64,000 bases of DNA from Primula veris (GCA_963682055.1 OY821741.1:27474711-27538710), one strand, 5' to 3'. Shown: positions 1 to 11,966, counted from the first letter of the stretch. The notes: generated by a model not told the origin, from the letters alone. Made by a program: numbers and translations.

Positions 1-83
1 ATGCGGGGGCGAGTGGACGGAGGCACGTAGTCGTCCTCGGGTTCATCAACGAGGTTGCGTGAGACACTCTTCGTACGAGCCAT
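1..83 (-). CDS. N-terminus of Sirevirus ORF3 (partial at window edge)
   Basis: The ATG is at 83-81 on the minus strand and the frame stays open to the window edge (27 codons). It matches the first codons of the 451-residue ORF at 16041-14686 with few changes; for example the start reads MARTKSVSRN instead of MARTKSASRN. The ORF lies downstream of pol, in the position of the env-like ORF of Sireviruses. The function is unknown and the rest is outside the window. Confidence 0.8.
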   Translation of the reverse strand, partial: MARTKSVSRNLVDEPEDDYVPPSTRPR

Positions 84-482
84 GTTTGATTGATTTGGAT
101 AAAAAATTGGAAAACTTGGGTGATTTTGGAGGAGGAGGCGAATTTGAGAGAGAGAGTTTTGAAGAGTTTAATGAAATTAGGGTTTTGAAAGGTGTTTTAA
201 CACTGAAAATCACAAAAACGATCGGTCGTTTTTGTGTGACGATCGATCGAAAAAGGGCTGAAAAATTCCAGAGAGTAAGACTAAAAAACGATCGGTCGTT
301 TTTGTGGAACGATCGGTCGTCTGTAGCAAAACGATCGGTCGTTTTAGCTGACGATCGATCGACTGTAAATGAGGTACAGAACAGAAATTTTGGCACATTT
401 CGACACAGATTTGGCAAGAAAAAAAATATGCAAAAATACTAAAATATATGAAATTAATCAAATACATGTATATATGTATATT
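84..482 (-). repeat. pol-ORF3 spacer with clustered CGATCGGTCG near-palindromes
   Basis: This is the non-coding spacer between the pol stop and ORF3. Between about 218 and 362 it carries seven copies of a CpG-rich motif, either ACGATCGGTCG or the fully palindromic ACGATCGATCG, separated by 8-50 bases of AT-rich DNA. The same array is in copy 2 at 16188-16330, and related motifs occur in both LTR types. The ORFs that can be read through it appear to be by-products of the repeat. Confidence 0.75.
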
Positions 483-1508
483 TCACACATCAAACATGCC
501 TAACTCTCGTCGAATAAAACAAAATTGTTCCTCATTAAGGGGTTTTGTAAAAATATCGGCTAATTGCCTATCGGTACTTATATATTCAAGTGTAATATCC
601 CCTTTTTGGACATGATCCCTTAAAAAGTGATGACGTAAATTAATATGTTTAGTGCGAGAGTGTTGGATCGGATTTTTCGAAAGATTTATTGCACTAGTAT
701 TATCACACAAAATAGGTACACTATCAAACGATAATTCAAAGTCGTTTAGTTGTTGACGCATCCAAAGGATTTGTGCGCAACAACTACCCGCGGCGACGTA
801 TTCTGCCTCCGCCGTGGAAAGCGCAACCGAGTTTTGTTTCTTGCTATGCCAAGAAACTAAGGCGTTTCCTATAAAATGGCAAGTGTCACTAGTACTCTTT
901 CTATCTAATCGACAACCGGCAAAGTCGGCGTCGGAATAGCCAAGCAATTCAAAAGAAGTATCATGAGGATAAAACAATTCTAAATTGCAAGTACCTACAA
1001 GATATCTAAAAATACGCTTAACGGCTATAACATGCGATTCCTTAGGGCAAGATTGATACCTAGCACACAAGCAAACACTAAACATGATATCGGGTCTACT
1101 TGCGGTTAAATATAAGAGGGATCCAATCATACCTCTATAAAGCTTTTGATCCACGCTTTTACCCGATTCATCCTTGTCTAATTTTGTTGCCGGACTCATT
1201 GGAGTTCCTAACGGCTTTGCATCGCTCATGTTGAACCTCTTGAGCAAGTCCCTTGTGTATTTGGCTTGATTGACGAAAATTCCGTCCTTTGTTTGTTTGA
1301 TTTGCAACCCAAGGAAGTAGGTGAGTTCACCCATCATGCTCATCTCGAATTCACCTTGCATACACTTAGAAAACTCCTCGCACATGGGAGCATTAGTAGC
1401 ACCGAAAATAATATCATCAACATATATTTGAATTAAAAGCATGTCTTTTCCATCCTTTTTAATAAAAAGAGTAGTATCTAAAGTACCACGAGAAAAAACC
1501 TTTTGCAA
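483..1508 (-). pseudogene. pol: copia pol, C-terminal part: end of RT and RNase H (frameshifted from upstream pol)
   Basis: This frame holds the reverse-transcriptase catalytic YVDD (about residues 30-33, in QIYVDDIIFG), the RT end with YFLGLQI, then the copia RNase H with acidic residues in YSDADFAG, AEAEYVA and CDNTSA. It ends with the family's usual TKHI...LADIFTKPL tail. It overlaps the upstream pol frame by 50 bases in a different phase. Comparison with copy 2 places one extra T in a T-run near 1496-1502, which splits pol in two. Each half is otherwise open, so the inactivation looks recent. The ORF start is only where the frame opens and is not a true initiation codon. Confidence 0.9.
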
Positions 1509-3612
1509 TCAAAAATTTACTAAGTCTTTCATACCAAGCCCGGGGTGCTTGTTTTAAACCATAAAGTGCTTTACGAAGTTTGTAAACATGATTGGGAAAC
1601 TCGTGATTTTCAAAACCGGGTGGTTGTTTTACATAAACTTCCTCATTTATAAAACCGTTTAAAAATGCACTTTTAACATCCATTTGAAATAATTTAAAAC
1701 GTTTAAAAGAAGCATAAGCAAGCAACATTCTAATGGCTTCTAGTCTAGCTACAGGTGCGTAAGTTTCATCGAAATCGATGCCCTCTTCTTGGTTATACCC
1801 TTGAGCTACTAGTCTAGCCTTATTTCTAATAACTACCCCGGATTCATCCATCTTATTTCGAAATATCCATTTCGTACCTATGATGGTTTTCTCACGCGGT
1901 CTAGGTACTAAAGTCCATACGTTGCTACGCTCGAATTGATTTAATTCGTCATGCATAGCTAATACCCAACTCTCATCGAGTTCCGCTTCATGAATGTTCT
2001 TGGGCTCTAATTGAGACAAGAATGCAAAATGATTAACTATATTTCTTAAAGAAGACCGTGTATGCACTCTTTCTCCCGGATTATCCAAAATTAAATCTTG
2101 CGGATGGTGATTGGCAAACCTCCATTCTTGAGGTAAATCCTCATGAATGTGTACGCTAGATTCTAAGTCCTTTTGAAGTATATCTATAGTGACTTCATAA
2201 ACAACGGGTTCAACTTCTATTCTAGGCGTAGACTCTAAGCTAGATGCAACATGATTAGAAGAGGATGCTTTATGAAAAATATCATCATTAATATTATGAA
2301 CAATTAAAGGTTTATCAATCGTCGGTAAATTCTCATCAAACGAGACATGTACCGACTCTTCCACCAATAAAGTTCTTTTATTAAAAATTCTATAAGCTTT
2401 ACTCGATATTGCATATCCGATGAAAATTCCTTCATCGGACTTAGCATCGAATTTTCCTAGATTATCCTTACCATTATTATGAACATAGCATTTACAACCA
2501 AATGCACGTAAATGAGAAATATTGGGCTTTCGCTCATTCCATAGTTCGTAAGGTGTCTTTTTTAATATGGGCCTAATTAAGGCTCTATTTAAAATATAAC
2601 AAGCGGAATTTACGGCTTCGGCCCAAAAATACTTTGGCAAATTATTTTCGCAAAGCATGGTCCGTGCCATTTCCTCTAGGGTTCTATTCTTTCTCTCTAC
2701 TACCCCATTTTGTTGGGGCGTACGAGGTGCCGAAAAATTATGATCAATATCATTTTCATCACAATAAGTTTGAAATGGAGTATTCTCAAATTCCTTACCA
2801 TGATCGGTTCGGATACTTTTGATCATATAACCCTTTCGTGTTTGGAGCTTTTTGCAAATAATAGAGAATTCTCTAAATGCTTCATGCTTATGAGTTAAAA
2901 ATAATACCCAAGTAAAGCGACTATAATCGTCAACCATGACGAAAGCATATGCACGCCCACCAAGACTAAGTGTCCGGGAGGGGCCAACTAAATCCATATG
3001 AATGAGCTCCAAACAACGAGTAGTAGAAATAATATTTTTAGACTTAAAAGAGATTTTTGTTTGTTTGCCTAATTGGCAAGCGTGACAAAGTTTGTCCTTT
3101 ATATAAGGAGCTTTTGGTAAACCTATTACCAAATCTTTACTAGAAAGCTTAGCAAGTAAATCAAGGCTAGCATGACCAAGTCGTCTATGCCACAACCAAC
3201 CATTGTCGTTGATAGTAACAAGACACTTAACTTCATCATCCACCGAACTATTCAAATCAATCATATAGACATTATTTTGTCTTTGACCCATGAGAATAGT
3301 TTTATTATCCGAAATATAATGAATAATGCAATGTGATTTTTCAAAAATGACTTTGTGACCCAAATCACAAAGTTGACTTATACTAAGCAAGTTATGTTTA
3401 AGACCATCAACAAGCAAAACATTATCAATCACAACATTAGAGGGTTTAGAGATGCTACCAATGCCGATGATTTTACCCTTGCTACTATCCCCGAAGGTCA
3501 CAAAGCCTCCGTCTTTAGGTGCAAGAGTGGTGAATTTTGTTTTGTCTCCCGCCATATGTCTTGAGCATCCACTATCTAGGAACCACTTGTCCTCGTTGAT
3601 TTTTGATCTCAA
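1459..3612 (-). pseudogene. pol: copia pol, N-terminal part: protease, integrase, first RT half
   Basis: In order: aspartic protease ([11 protein letters not shown], about residues 10-20); GAG-pre-integrase HHCC zinc module (LWHRRLGH to CHACQLGK); integrase core with the DDE residues in [15 protein letters not shown] and NGVVERKNR; integrase C-terminal region; and RT fingers and palm up to [16 protein letters not shown]. The YVDD half lies in the next frame because of a +1 insertion. The DDE residues are all present here, unlike in copy 2. The frame opens at about 3618, just after a TAG, and is out of phase with gag. No ATG is evident, so pol must be reached by recoding or splicing, or this family is defective. 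Confidence 0.92.
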
Positions 3613-3634
3613 GCATACCTACAAGACAAAACGA

Positions 3635-5326
3635 TCATTGGTACCCTAATCCATTTTTGGGTCCTTGAGGGTTAGAGTCTCGACCCTTTGGAATCCAAAC
3701 CAAATCATTTCTACTTACTTTATACCTATTAGGGTAATATATATAATTCTCATAGTGGTCACTACGGTTGCAAGTAATACATTTAACATGCGAGATAGGT
3801 TTAACAAAACGATTATAAACTAAGTTCTTTTTATACGAGTTGTTCTTACGGGAGTAACTTGGGGTTCTATTTTCATTTTTCTTCACTTGCTTGGTGAATA
3901 GATTTTTATGCTTAGCCGCTAAGAGAGGGTTGTATCCTACACCGGTTTTATCATATGCGCCTTGTTGAGAAGCTAATATAGTACTTAGCATTTTACTTCC
4001 TTTAGTGAACTTAGAGAGTGTGAGTTCGGCTCTATCCACCTTTTCTTTACATGAACTTAGGTCATTAGTTAACTTATCATTTTCTATTGTAAGTTCGGCA
4101 TTTTTAGACGTAAGTGAGTCATTTGTTATAGCTAAGTTCTCGAGTTCGTCTTGTAGAGTAATTAGCAATTTTCTAAACGATTTGTTTTTACCTCTAGCTT
4201 TTTCTAAGGAAGCTAACACATCATTTATATCAAGATCATCATCACTAGAAATAGAAGAGTTAGAGGAGTGAAAGCTTACATCCTCGGTATCGTCGTCTCT
4301 AGCCATGAGACAAAGGTTTGCGACTTCTTCATTGTCGCTATCGGAGCTATCATCATCGCTCCCCCATGCGGCCAAGAATGCCTTCTTGTATTCCTTTTTC
4401 TTTCCGAACTTGTCCTTTTTCTTCAAGGGACATTCGTTTTGCATATGGCCGGGCTTGTGACATTTATAGCAAATGATTTCGTCCTTCTTGTTCGATTTGT
4501 CGGAAGGCTCTCCTTTATACTCCTTTTTCCAGAATCGTTGTCCACCCTTCTTTTTCCAACTTAGGAATTTGTTGTAGCGTTTGGCGAAGAGTGCCATTTC
4601 ATCATCCTCGCTAGAGGAATCGTTGTCGCTATCGTCATTTGTTGTGCTTTTGAAGGCAATGCCTTTCTTCTTTTTCGAGTCATCCTCATGTTTTCGAGTC
4701 GTCATATCTAGCTCATGGGTGCTCAAGGATCCTATGAGGTTGTCGAGAGAAAGTGTGTTCATATCCTTGGCTTCTTGTATAGCCGTCACTTTCGATTCCC
4801 ACCTCCTTGGAAGACTTCGAAGGATTTTCGTCACCATCTCCTTGCTAGAATATACCTTTTCAAGTCTTTTAAGATCATTAGTAATCTTAGTAAAACGAGT
4901 ATACATGGAAGCAATAGACTCGTCATCATCGACTTTAAATAATTCATAATCATGAATAAGCATGCTAATTTTCGAGTCCTTAACTTGACTAGTTCCTTCG
5001 TGCATAATAGCTAGCTTATCCCACATTTGCTTGGCGGTGTCACAACCGGAAATCTTATCATATTCACTAGGCGAGAGCGCACAAGTGATTGAGGTCATAG
5101 CCCTACAATTTAAGGAGAAGGCAAGGCGTTCATCCGTGTCTAGTTCTTCTACAAGTTTATCTAGACCATTTCTCCTAGGCGTTTTATAGCCTTTACTTAT
5201 GCTAATCCATTGATCTATTTCATATCCACATAGAAAATTTTTCATTAGGTCTCTCAAATAGGGATAGTTAGTACCGTCAAAGAACGGGGGCCTAGTTATG
5301 GATTTAGAGTCGACGTACGAAGACAT
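3635..5326 (-). CDS. gag: Sirevirus Gag polyprotein, 563 aa, intact
   Basis: Gag would package element RNA into cytoplasmic virus-like particles. The N-terminal 200 residues match the copia gag family (UBN2/DUF4219 type), with FFDGTNYPYLRDLM near the start and LRSLPRRWESKV near 169. A basic and serine/aspartate-rich linker leads to a CCHC zinc knuckle, CYKCHKPGHMQNEC (residues 286-299). Residues of about 380-450 form a long heptad-like coiled coil, a Sirevirus hallmark. A second knuckle, CITCNRSDH near residue 525, lacks the final Cys. The start is the first ATG after the primer-binding site. It ends NGLGYQ with a TGA just before the pol frame. Confidence 0.93.
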   Translation of the reverse strand: MSSYVDSKSITRPPFFDGTNYPYLRDLMKNFLCGYEIDQWISISKGYKTPRRNGLDKLVEELDTDERLAFSLNCRAMTSITCALSPSEYDKISGCDTAKQMWDKLAIMHEGTSQVKDSKISMLIHDYELFKVDDDESIASMYTRFTKITNDLKRLEKVYSSKEMVTKILRSLPRRWESKVTAIQEAKDMNTLSLDNLIGSLSTHELDMTTRKHEDDSKKKKGIAFKSTTNDDSDNDSSSEDDEMALFAKRYNKFLSWKKKGGQRFWKKEYKGEPSDKSNKKDEIICYKCHKPGHMQNECPLKKKDKFGKKKEYKKAFLAAWGSDDDSSDSDNEEVANLCLMARDDDTEDVSFHSSNSSISSDDDLDINDVLASLEKARGKNKSFRKLLITLQDELENLAITNDSLTSKNAELTIENDKLTNDLSSCKEKVDRAELTLSKFTKGSKMLSTILASQQGAYDKTGVGYNPLLAAKHKNLFTKQVKKNENRTPSYSRKNNSYKKNLVYNRFVKPISHVKCITCNRSDHYENYIYYPNRYKVSRNDLVWIPKGRDSNPQGPKNGLGYQ

Positions 5327-5374
5327 AGCGGATCTTTAAACTATAAAATCGTTAGATTTTTGTAAATAAAATAG

Positions 5375-5390
5375 CTAAGTTCTGATACCA
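5375..5390 (-). other. primer-binding site, initiator-tRNA-Met type
   Basis: The minus strand reads TGGTATCAGAACTTAG two bases inside the 5' LTR. Copy 2 has TGGTATCAGAGCTTAG, so this copy carries a G-to-A change at the 11th base, within the part that pairs with the 3' end of initiator tRNA-Met. Confidence 0.85.
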
Positions 5391-5392
5391 AT

Positions 5393-6540
5393 TGTTGGTC
5401 CGTATGAGTCTAAACCTTAGAGGGGGGGTGAATAAGGTTTTGTACGTTTTTCGCGGAATAAAAACTTTGTGTTATTTACTAAGTTAATTAGTGGTTTTAT
5501 CACCTAAACTCTTTCGTTAACAAGTTATCGCTAAATTAATCTAAGCAAGCAATAAATATAAGCGATAAGTAAATACGAAAAGTAAAAGTTAAGGGAAGAA
5601 ATAACGCAAGATTTATAGAGGTTCGGCAAACCGCGCCCACGTCCTCTCCTCGGTATTTTCACTACCGAGTGTTTCACTAAAAACTTCGATTCAAGGTTAC
5701 ACCTTAACGAGCTTAATCAACCGATTACGCTCCCCCTCACTATATGAGTATCCCGAATAAATGACCTAGAACTTTTAAGCTATACTTGCTTAAAAGCCTC
5801 TACCCAATTCACTCGCTCACAAATGAGTTTATAAAATTACTCTTTTACAAATTGGATCACTCACTAACAAATAATATTTCAGAGTTTATAGAATTACTAG
5901 AATAATACTCTCGAGAATAATACAAGTGAGATTTTGTAGTATAAGCTTGAAGAATAGCTTTGTAAGAATTGCTTATAAGTTGGTATGCTTGGGTAATCTT
6001 TCTTCAAAGACTTTTTGGGGCTTTTGTAGAGTGAAAAGGTTCAGCATTTAATTTCAGACCGTTGTTGGTTGTTGAGTTCAGTCAATGCTGTTTTCGCAGT
6101 TGTTCGCCCAATTTTCAGGAAGAGCTTAAAAGCTGGAATTTGAAAATCTACAGAAACGATCGGTCGTTTTTGATCTGAGTTCTCTGGAAGAATTTATACT
6201 GAAAACGATCGGTCGTTTCCTCTTGGCGATCGGTCGTTTTTACGTTGTGCTCACTGGAAGAAATTTGCACTGAATATGATCGATCGTTTTTGCTTATAGA
6301 TCAATCGTTTTTAATTCTGGGCATGTTTCGGTTTTCTCGACCAACTTCGAAAGCTTGTAACTTGTTCGATTTAATTCCGATTGACGTTCCGCTTGATCCG
6401 TTGACTTCGTATTTGCGTATTCTATCATTTTGACCCTTTGACACGCTAGATAAATGATTAGTACGCAAAACGAGCTTTTATCATGTTTTACAAATATTGT
6501 TATCATCAAAATAATCGATTTGAAGAATCAACGTTCAACA
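5393..6540 (-). repeat. 5' LTR of Sirevirus copy 1
   Basis: The 1148-bp LTR is bounded by TG and CA (plus strand TGTTGGTCC to GTTCAACA). It aligns along its length with the LTRs of copy 2 but is clearly more diverged from them than those are from each other. The element-sense 3' end has the C-rich TTATTCACCCCC stretch common in Sirevirus LTRs (7 Gs on the plus strand at 5422-5428). Copies of CGATCGGTCG lie at about 6154-6310, interleaved with CTGGAAGAATTT-like blocks. Confidence 0.92.
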
Positions 6541-6749
6541 AATATCAATGTGCCATACTATTCATATAAACAAATAATCCGCACAACTTCTATTGTGAAT
6601 TTCATCAAACAACTCACATGCTCCCACATACCATATTCATCATATTATTTATATAGCAATATCCACACGAAACTTCTATTATTCAATTCATCAAACATAT
6701 CACGTCCATATAACAAACATATACATATATCATCATTATATATATTACC
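6541..6749. other. AT-rich remnant between copy 1 and the solo LTR
   Basis: No gene. It appears to be a continuation of the gypsy-type LTR that starts at 8507 and reads leftward, interrupted first by the solo LTR and then cut by the copy-1 insertion. TTACC at 6745-6749 is the left target-site duplication of the solo LTR. The 105-aa ORF here has no recognisable domain. Confidence 0.5.
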
Positions 6750-7883
6750 TGTTGAACCATGGGTTCAATAATTAATTTTGATTATAAGTGTGATTATTTT
6801 TTTAATGATTTTACGATTTCTTTATTCGATAATTTAATACTTGATCTTTTGAAACAAGAGAAAATTTATATTTTTGGGAGTTAGATAATAGAGCATTTGA
6901 TAACAAAGTCAACGTTTCAAATGGAAGTTGATTCAGAGTCTGAAAGAACAAGTTAAAAACATATAAATAAATTCAGTTGTAGAACAGTTCCGGAACACAT
7001 TCAGGTGGAACATGTTCCAGAGATATTCCAAAATGATGTTCTGGACGAGTTAGCTCAAAGCAGTGCAAGAATATGTTCTGCTGGAAGATGTTCGGAATCT
7101 GTTCCAGACCTGCATAATTCAATTATTTGCCTCAAGAAACACACCAACAGAAATAATCAGCAAACCACATATAATCCCATTTTATTCTCTCTCCAAACAT
7201 AACCTACACTTATCAATTCAGCATCTCTCTACCCCCTCCATAACACAAACTAAAAAGCTCAATTAAAGAGGAGATCAAGCTCAAACATTATCAAGTCTCA
7301 CAAATTAGCTTAATTAGAAGCAACCAAATTGTGAGTGTTGTTACATTTTTGAAATAAATTTGTAAAACAGCAAACTTATAAGCTCAATTGTGAGTAAGTG
7401 TTTGGATAGAGGCTTATTAAGCAAGTGTTAGCTTAAAAGCTCTACGCCACTTCATTCGGGATACTCATAGATTGAGGGGGAGTCGTTGACTCGCCTTTGT
7501 ATACTATTGCACTTGTCTCAAGATTGTATTCTCGGGTAGAGGGTGAGAAAATTGATTGATTAGCTCGATATGATTTGTAATCTTGGTAAGAAGATTATAG
7601 TGAAATACTCGGTAAAGTTATTTTCGAGTAGAGAACGTAGGCGGATTTGTCGAACCTTTATATATCGCGGTGTCAATCTCTCTTCCCTTACACTTTACTT
7701 TCCGCAACTTATTTTGTGTTTGTGCGCATGCTTAAATAATTTATTATTTGATATCGCATAATTATTGTTGCTAAATTAGTTATCGAGCTAGTTGGGTTGA
7801 TTAGTTGCTCTTAAGTTTTAATTTCGTAAAAAATCCCTAAATCTTATTCACCTCCCTCTAAGTTATAGCCACTCGGACCAACA
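6750..7883 (+). mobile_element. solo LTR, Sirevirus-related
   Basis: The 1134-bp sequence begins TGTTGAACC and ends CGGACCAACA. It is flanked by perfect TTACC duplications (6745-6749 and 7884-7888). It is diverged from, but recognisably related to, the Sirevirus LTRs in opposite orientation, sharing a GCTTAAAAGCTCT block, GGGATACTCATA and a TTCACCTCCCTCTAAG end. Its first 100 bases resemble the sequence at 63816 onward. No internal region is present, so it is a product of LTR-LTR recombination. Confidence 0.88.
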
Positions 7884-8507
7884 TTACCCATAACCATAAC
7901 CATCAACCATCATAATGACCTACTATCACCCACACATACATGTACATATATATATATATATTCATCATTATCAATCATTTTAAATCCAACATAATAATCC
8001 CTTTATTATAATACATCAACATGTCAACCATTATCCAAAGTACCAAAAAACCTCAACAATGATATATATATACAAGAAAATATTGGATCAATTACACAAC
8101 AAAACCCATAATATTATGTATAAAATCCCTTACCTCATAATAGTTGCTTAAAATTGACTAGGTCTTGAAAACATGTAGCCTCGACCTCTGAAAGGGTGGA
8201 TCCTTCCGCTTTATCTCTTCCCTCTCTAGCCGTCTTCCTCCATCTCTTTTCTCTCTCTCTCCGAGTCGCTCTTTCTTCTTATTTCACGTTTAAAAATCAC
8301 AGTGTAACTGACTCCCACTAACTCTGCATATAGTTTTGAAGTTTTATTATTTCTCAATCTGGTCCTTCAAATATAAGTTACTTTACCCCTTAACCCTAAA
8401 CATACTAATTGATTACATGTAATGGGTTTAATTAAAAACCATTGTATTACCGAAGGCACTATTTAATGATACCGTTAATAAATAATATAAAATATCGGGA
8501 CGTTACA
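7884..8507 (-). repeat. start of a Ty3/gypsy-type LTR (truncated)
   Basis: On the minus strand an LTR begins TGTAACGTCCCG at 8507, preceded by a degenerate polypurine stretch (TTAGGAGTGAAGG). The TGTAACRTCCCG start after a purine tract is typical of plant gypsy elements and is shared with element E at 25348 and 32517. The matching sequence in arm B starts at 49599. From about 8020 leftward it no longer matches arm B. Contains TA-rich simple sequence near 7945-7962. Confidence 0.65.
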
Positions 8508-8683
8508 ACCTTCACTCCTAATGAGTAATTCGTTCTGAAATTCTCCATTCCTCATTATTCTGAAATTCTCCAACCACATCCACTTTATTTATTCTACCTC
8601 ACACAAGCCTACATCAACTAAAAATATAATACTTGCTAGCAAACTAAGATCAAACAATCAATTCAAAATTAAAAGCTACTTTA

Positions 8684-9880
8684 TTAACTTAACCCTAAAA
8701 TGATACCTAGGTTTTTGACGCAAATCTCTATTTCTCTTTGATGCGGTGGAGCCTGTAGTTTAGGTTGAATTAAATGGCGCGACATATCAATGTCATTGAT
8801 CCATTGGACAGTTCTTCGAGAAACGTCCATACTCCTATCATTCGAACCTGAACCTATCCTAGGTGAATCATTAATTATTTCTCCATGATTTTTTGGTTGA
8901 AATCTCGAATTTGTAACAACCTCCCAAGATCTCTTCCGATGATCTTGCTTCTTGGTTGGAACGCTTGTTACACTCATCATCTTCGCAAAAATCCTTCTAT
9001 TATCGTTCATGGTAATGTTTACCTCTTGACCACCTTCACTAATGTTGAGTCGACCGTGATTCTTGCCGATGCAAAGTATAACACATTCGTCAAATTCAAA
9101 CCCTTTTTGAATCTTCTACATTTCTCTGCACCACTAGCCACCATGTGCATACCTAGACAACGATGTGAAATTAATATGGTATGCTTGCAAAATCGTAGTG
9201 CTTTGGTTCATCTCCTCAAACTTCCTCCTCATGTATTCCTTTGCCAAGTCTGGAAATAAGTTTTGATTAAAGAGTTCCCTTAACATAACCGAGTTGATGT
9301 CGTCATTTTCATACGAATCTAGAATACCCAGCAACCATTTTTCCGCCACATCCTTTAGATAATACTGAGCCAAACTATTTTTCGATTGTTGATAACCCCA
9401 ACAACCCTAAAGTATTTCCCAATCTCATCCATCCAAGCCTCAACTATTTTTGTGTCACCACTCCGTCGAAGGTAGGAGGCGTTAAATTGATGAAATTCAT
9501 CATGCCGTTATCACTCATGTTTCCATCCTAAGAGTTTTGCACCATGCGTACAACTTTATGTAAGTCAGTCATACGATGAGTCGCACTGATTGAGCTAGCA
9601 TTATTATCGGTCGCTACTTGCTCTTTGACTTGTTCAACCTTCTTCTCATGTCGTTCTTGCTCATTTTTCACGTCTTCTTTAGTTGTTTGTGTTTGACTTG
9701 GAGTAGAAAGTCCTCTACCTCTTCGACCCCAAGAAGCAACACCGCCCCGAGTTGCTCCACCTCCGCTTGCTACTCATCTACCTTGCGTTGTGGCAACATC
9801 CTCTGTTGATGCACCACCCCTAGGTATGGCACCACCTCGCTGCGTAGAGTCTGTCCTAACGAAGCTAGCATGTTTGTCAA
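8684..9880 (-). pseudogene. gag: Ty3/gypsy gag remnant in arm A
   Basis: Two broken frames remain. The upstream one (9373-9134) reads AQYYLKDVAEKWLLGIL, then LFNQNLFPDLAKEYMRRKFEEM and SLSRYAHGG, the usual order of the gypsy Retrotrans_gag domain. The next (9010-8684) continues with the basic linker. Farther upstream, to about 9880, are decayed RGGA-type Gly/Arg-rich N-terminal codons. The zinc-knuckle segment present in arm B is missing here, deleted between short TCGAATG-like repeats. No protease or pol follows; the sequence passes directly into the 3' end of the element. Confidence 0.75.
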
Positions 9881-9889
9881 TATTTTAAT

Positions 9890-11922
9890 TTGTTATATAT
9901 TTAGTAAATGTCACTGTTTTTTTTATCCAATAACTATAATTTATATTTATGTCAATATGTGTATAAATTGGGTAGATAACATTTATTCGATTATAACTAT
10001 TAGAAAACCGGAATAACAATTAATGAATTACATGAACCTTTTCAAATTTGTTAATTCTAATGTAATTATAATTGTTTACCAAAATTAAAAGAAAAGACCA
10101 AAAAATATCAATTAAGTTGTGTACTACTCAAAACATTTACTCGTACTTAAATTTTAGTTGACCAAATATTTTTTATTCATCACACTTTTTGAAAAGTTTC
10201 TAAAAATGAAAATGTAAATCAAGTAAGTGATTAATGGTTCACAATGTAGAAATTTAATTTCTTTAGTAAGAAATTTTATTTAACCTAAATTAATTACTTG
10301 TTGTTGACGAAGATGTTTTTTTAATTCATTTTGAAATTAGGTTTTCTTATTTCGACTTTTATTTAATCTCGTATAGTCATGACATGTGATCTTTTTGTTG
10401 ACCATGGTTCCGTAAAATTAAGAAAGTGTTTCATAAATTAATCACTCACTCATACAAACGATCAACTCGGATTAATAGTTATGTTGAATATTCACAAAAA
10501 AGGGCATAAGTCAATTAAGTAATATCTTGATGCTATTGATGATTTAATAAATACTGATAAGTATCTTTAAAATCTTGCATTTCATTGCATTATATGATTA
10601 GATATTTCCTTTTCATGTTATATTAGATCATGGAGAATATAACTAATGATATGAATGAATGGAAATAATTCTCTTTTTAATTTTTCATGTTTGATAATTA
10701 TGTACCTTGATAACGAAAAAGGCAAAATTCATTTATAATAAATTACACTGAGAGAAATTTTGAAATCTTATAGCTTTTAAGTCTCTCATTGTCTTCTCTC
10801 TGTTTAAAATCACATTTACAACAATTTACCAGAAAAGCTTTTATTGTCCAATTAGAAAAAAATGTGTTTCTTTCATTTGATCGAAAATTTTATTTGTTTA
10901 ATTGCCAACCTCAAGATTGACCTAGTGGAGATCCTTCTACAACATCTCAATGAAAACAAATATCATGATATGACACGATTGTGAGTGTCTATATTATTAT
11001 TTTTCTTGTGTATGTAAATATATTTGCAGGCATGTACACGTCTTTGTAACAACGTTGTGCAACTAATGATATATTACGCTTATGCTTTGCATGATAAGTT
11101 GTAGTACTTTGTTTATATAATGTGGTTCAGTTTATATGGAATGATTTTCCAAAAATAAAATATTACTACATACAACAATCTTTTGTTCGATTGGTTGAGT
11201 TATATAAATATCCCACATGGGTGAAAAGAAAAGGATTCAGAAAGTGACTGTCGAGTACGAGCGACGATAATGACTAGTAATTAGTAGGTTTCACAATTTA
11301 GTTTACTTTGGTCTTTTAGTTAAATAGAACCAATTTAAAACAACTAATTTTGTGTGGTTCGGTTTGAAATCCAATCAAACCAAACCAATGGTCGGATTGA
11401 TTCGGTAAATTTGAATTTCAACTCTAAAATAAAAAATGAAAATATACACTAAATTGGTAAGTTTATATTTTGTTTTAAACTTTGAGATAAAATTCAAGTA
11501 GCGATTGAAGTAAGAACAGCTTAACAAAATATTACATATTGGGCCAATAAATACAAATAATAATTATATCTCGACTTATATATAAATATATGTGTTTATG
11601 TATTTATAAATATTTATATATAAATAAAATAACCATTCCGATTCAAAAACTAAAAAACTGCAAGCCTAATCCATTAAGTTGACTTTTCAATTTTCAAACC
11701 AAACCGTACAAAGTATAAATCTATTAGTTGAAAATTTGATTGGTTTTGTTTGTTTCCAACATTATATCGGTTTGCAGTTTGGATTGGTTTATATATAGCG
11801 GTATTATCCCTCCTATCTCTGTTATATGTATGGCTATTTATGTTAATCAATGTAGGTACTCTTATACATATATAAACCTTTGTAGTGGTATGCATGCTAC
11901 TCTTTTTCTTTCTTTTCTGCTC

Positions 11923-11966
<44 letters not shown>

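Larger units (their letters stand above)
1..6540 (-). mobile_element. Sirevirus-type Ty1/copia element, copy 1 (3' part beyond window)
   Basis: Read on the minus strand the order is 5' LTR (6540-5393), initiator-Met-type primer-binding site, gag, pol (protease, integrase, reverse transcriptase, RNase H), a spacer with palindromic motifs, then the start of a third ORF that runs off the left edge. An ORF downstream of pol, a long gag with a coiled coil and an LTR of about 1.15 kb fit the Sirevirus (SIRE1/Maximus) lineage. It is colinear with copy 2 at 12911-22549. The right flank begins AATAT; the matching duplication is outside the window. gag is open, but pol has one frameshift, so this copy is probably not autonomous. 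Confidence 0.93.

Noticed and set aside
59..467. ORFs of 85-127 codons on both strands across the CGATCGGTCG array
   Set aside because: They come from the palindromic repeats, which translate alike on both strands; no domain, and the equivalent region in copy 2 does not keep them.
2634..2898. 62-codon plus-strand frames repeated at 18603-18867
   Set aside because: Antisense shadows of integrase codons in the two pol copies.
3965..4950. Plus-strand ORFs of 88-122 codons opposite gag
   Set aside because: Shadows of the Ser/Asp/Lys-rich gag codons.
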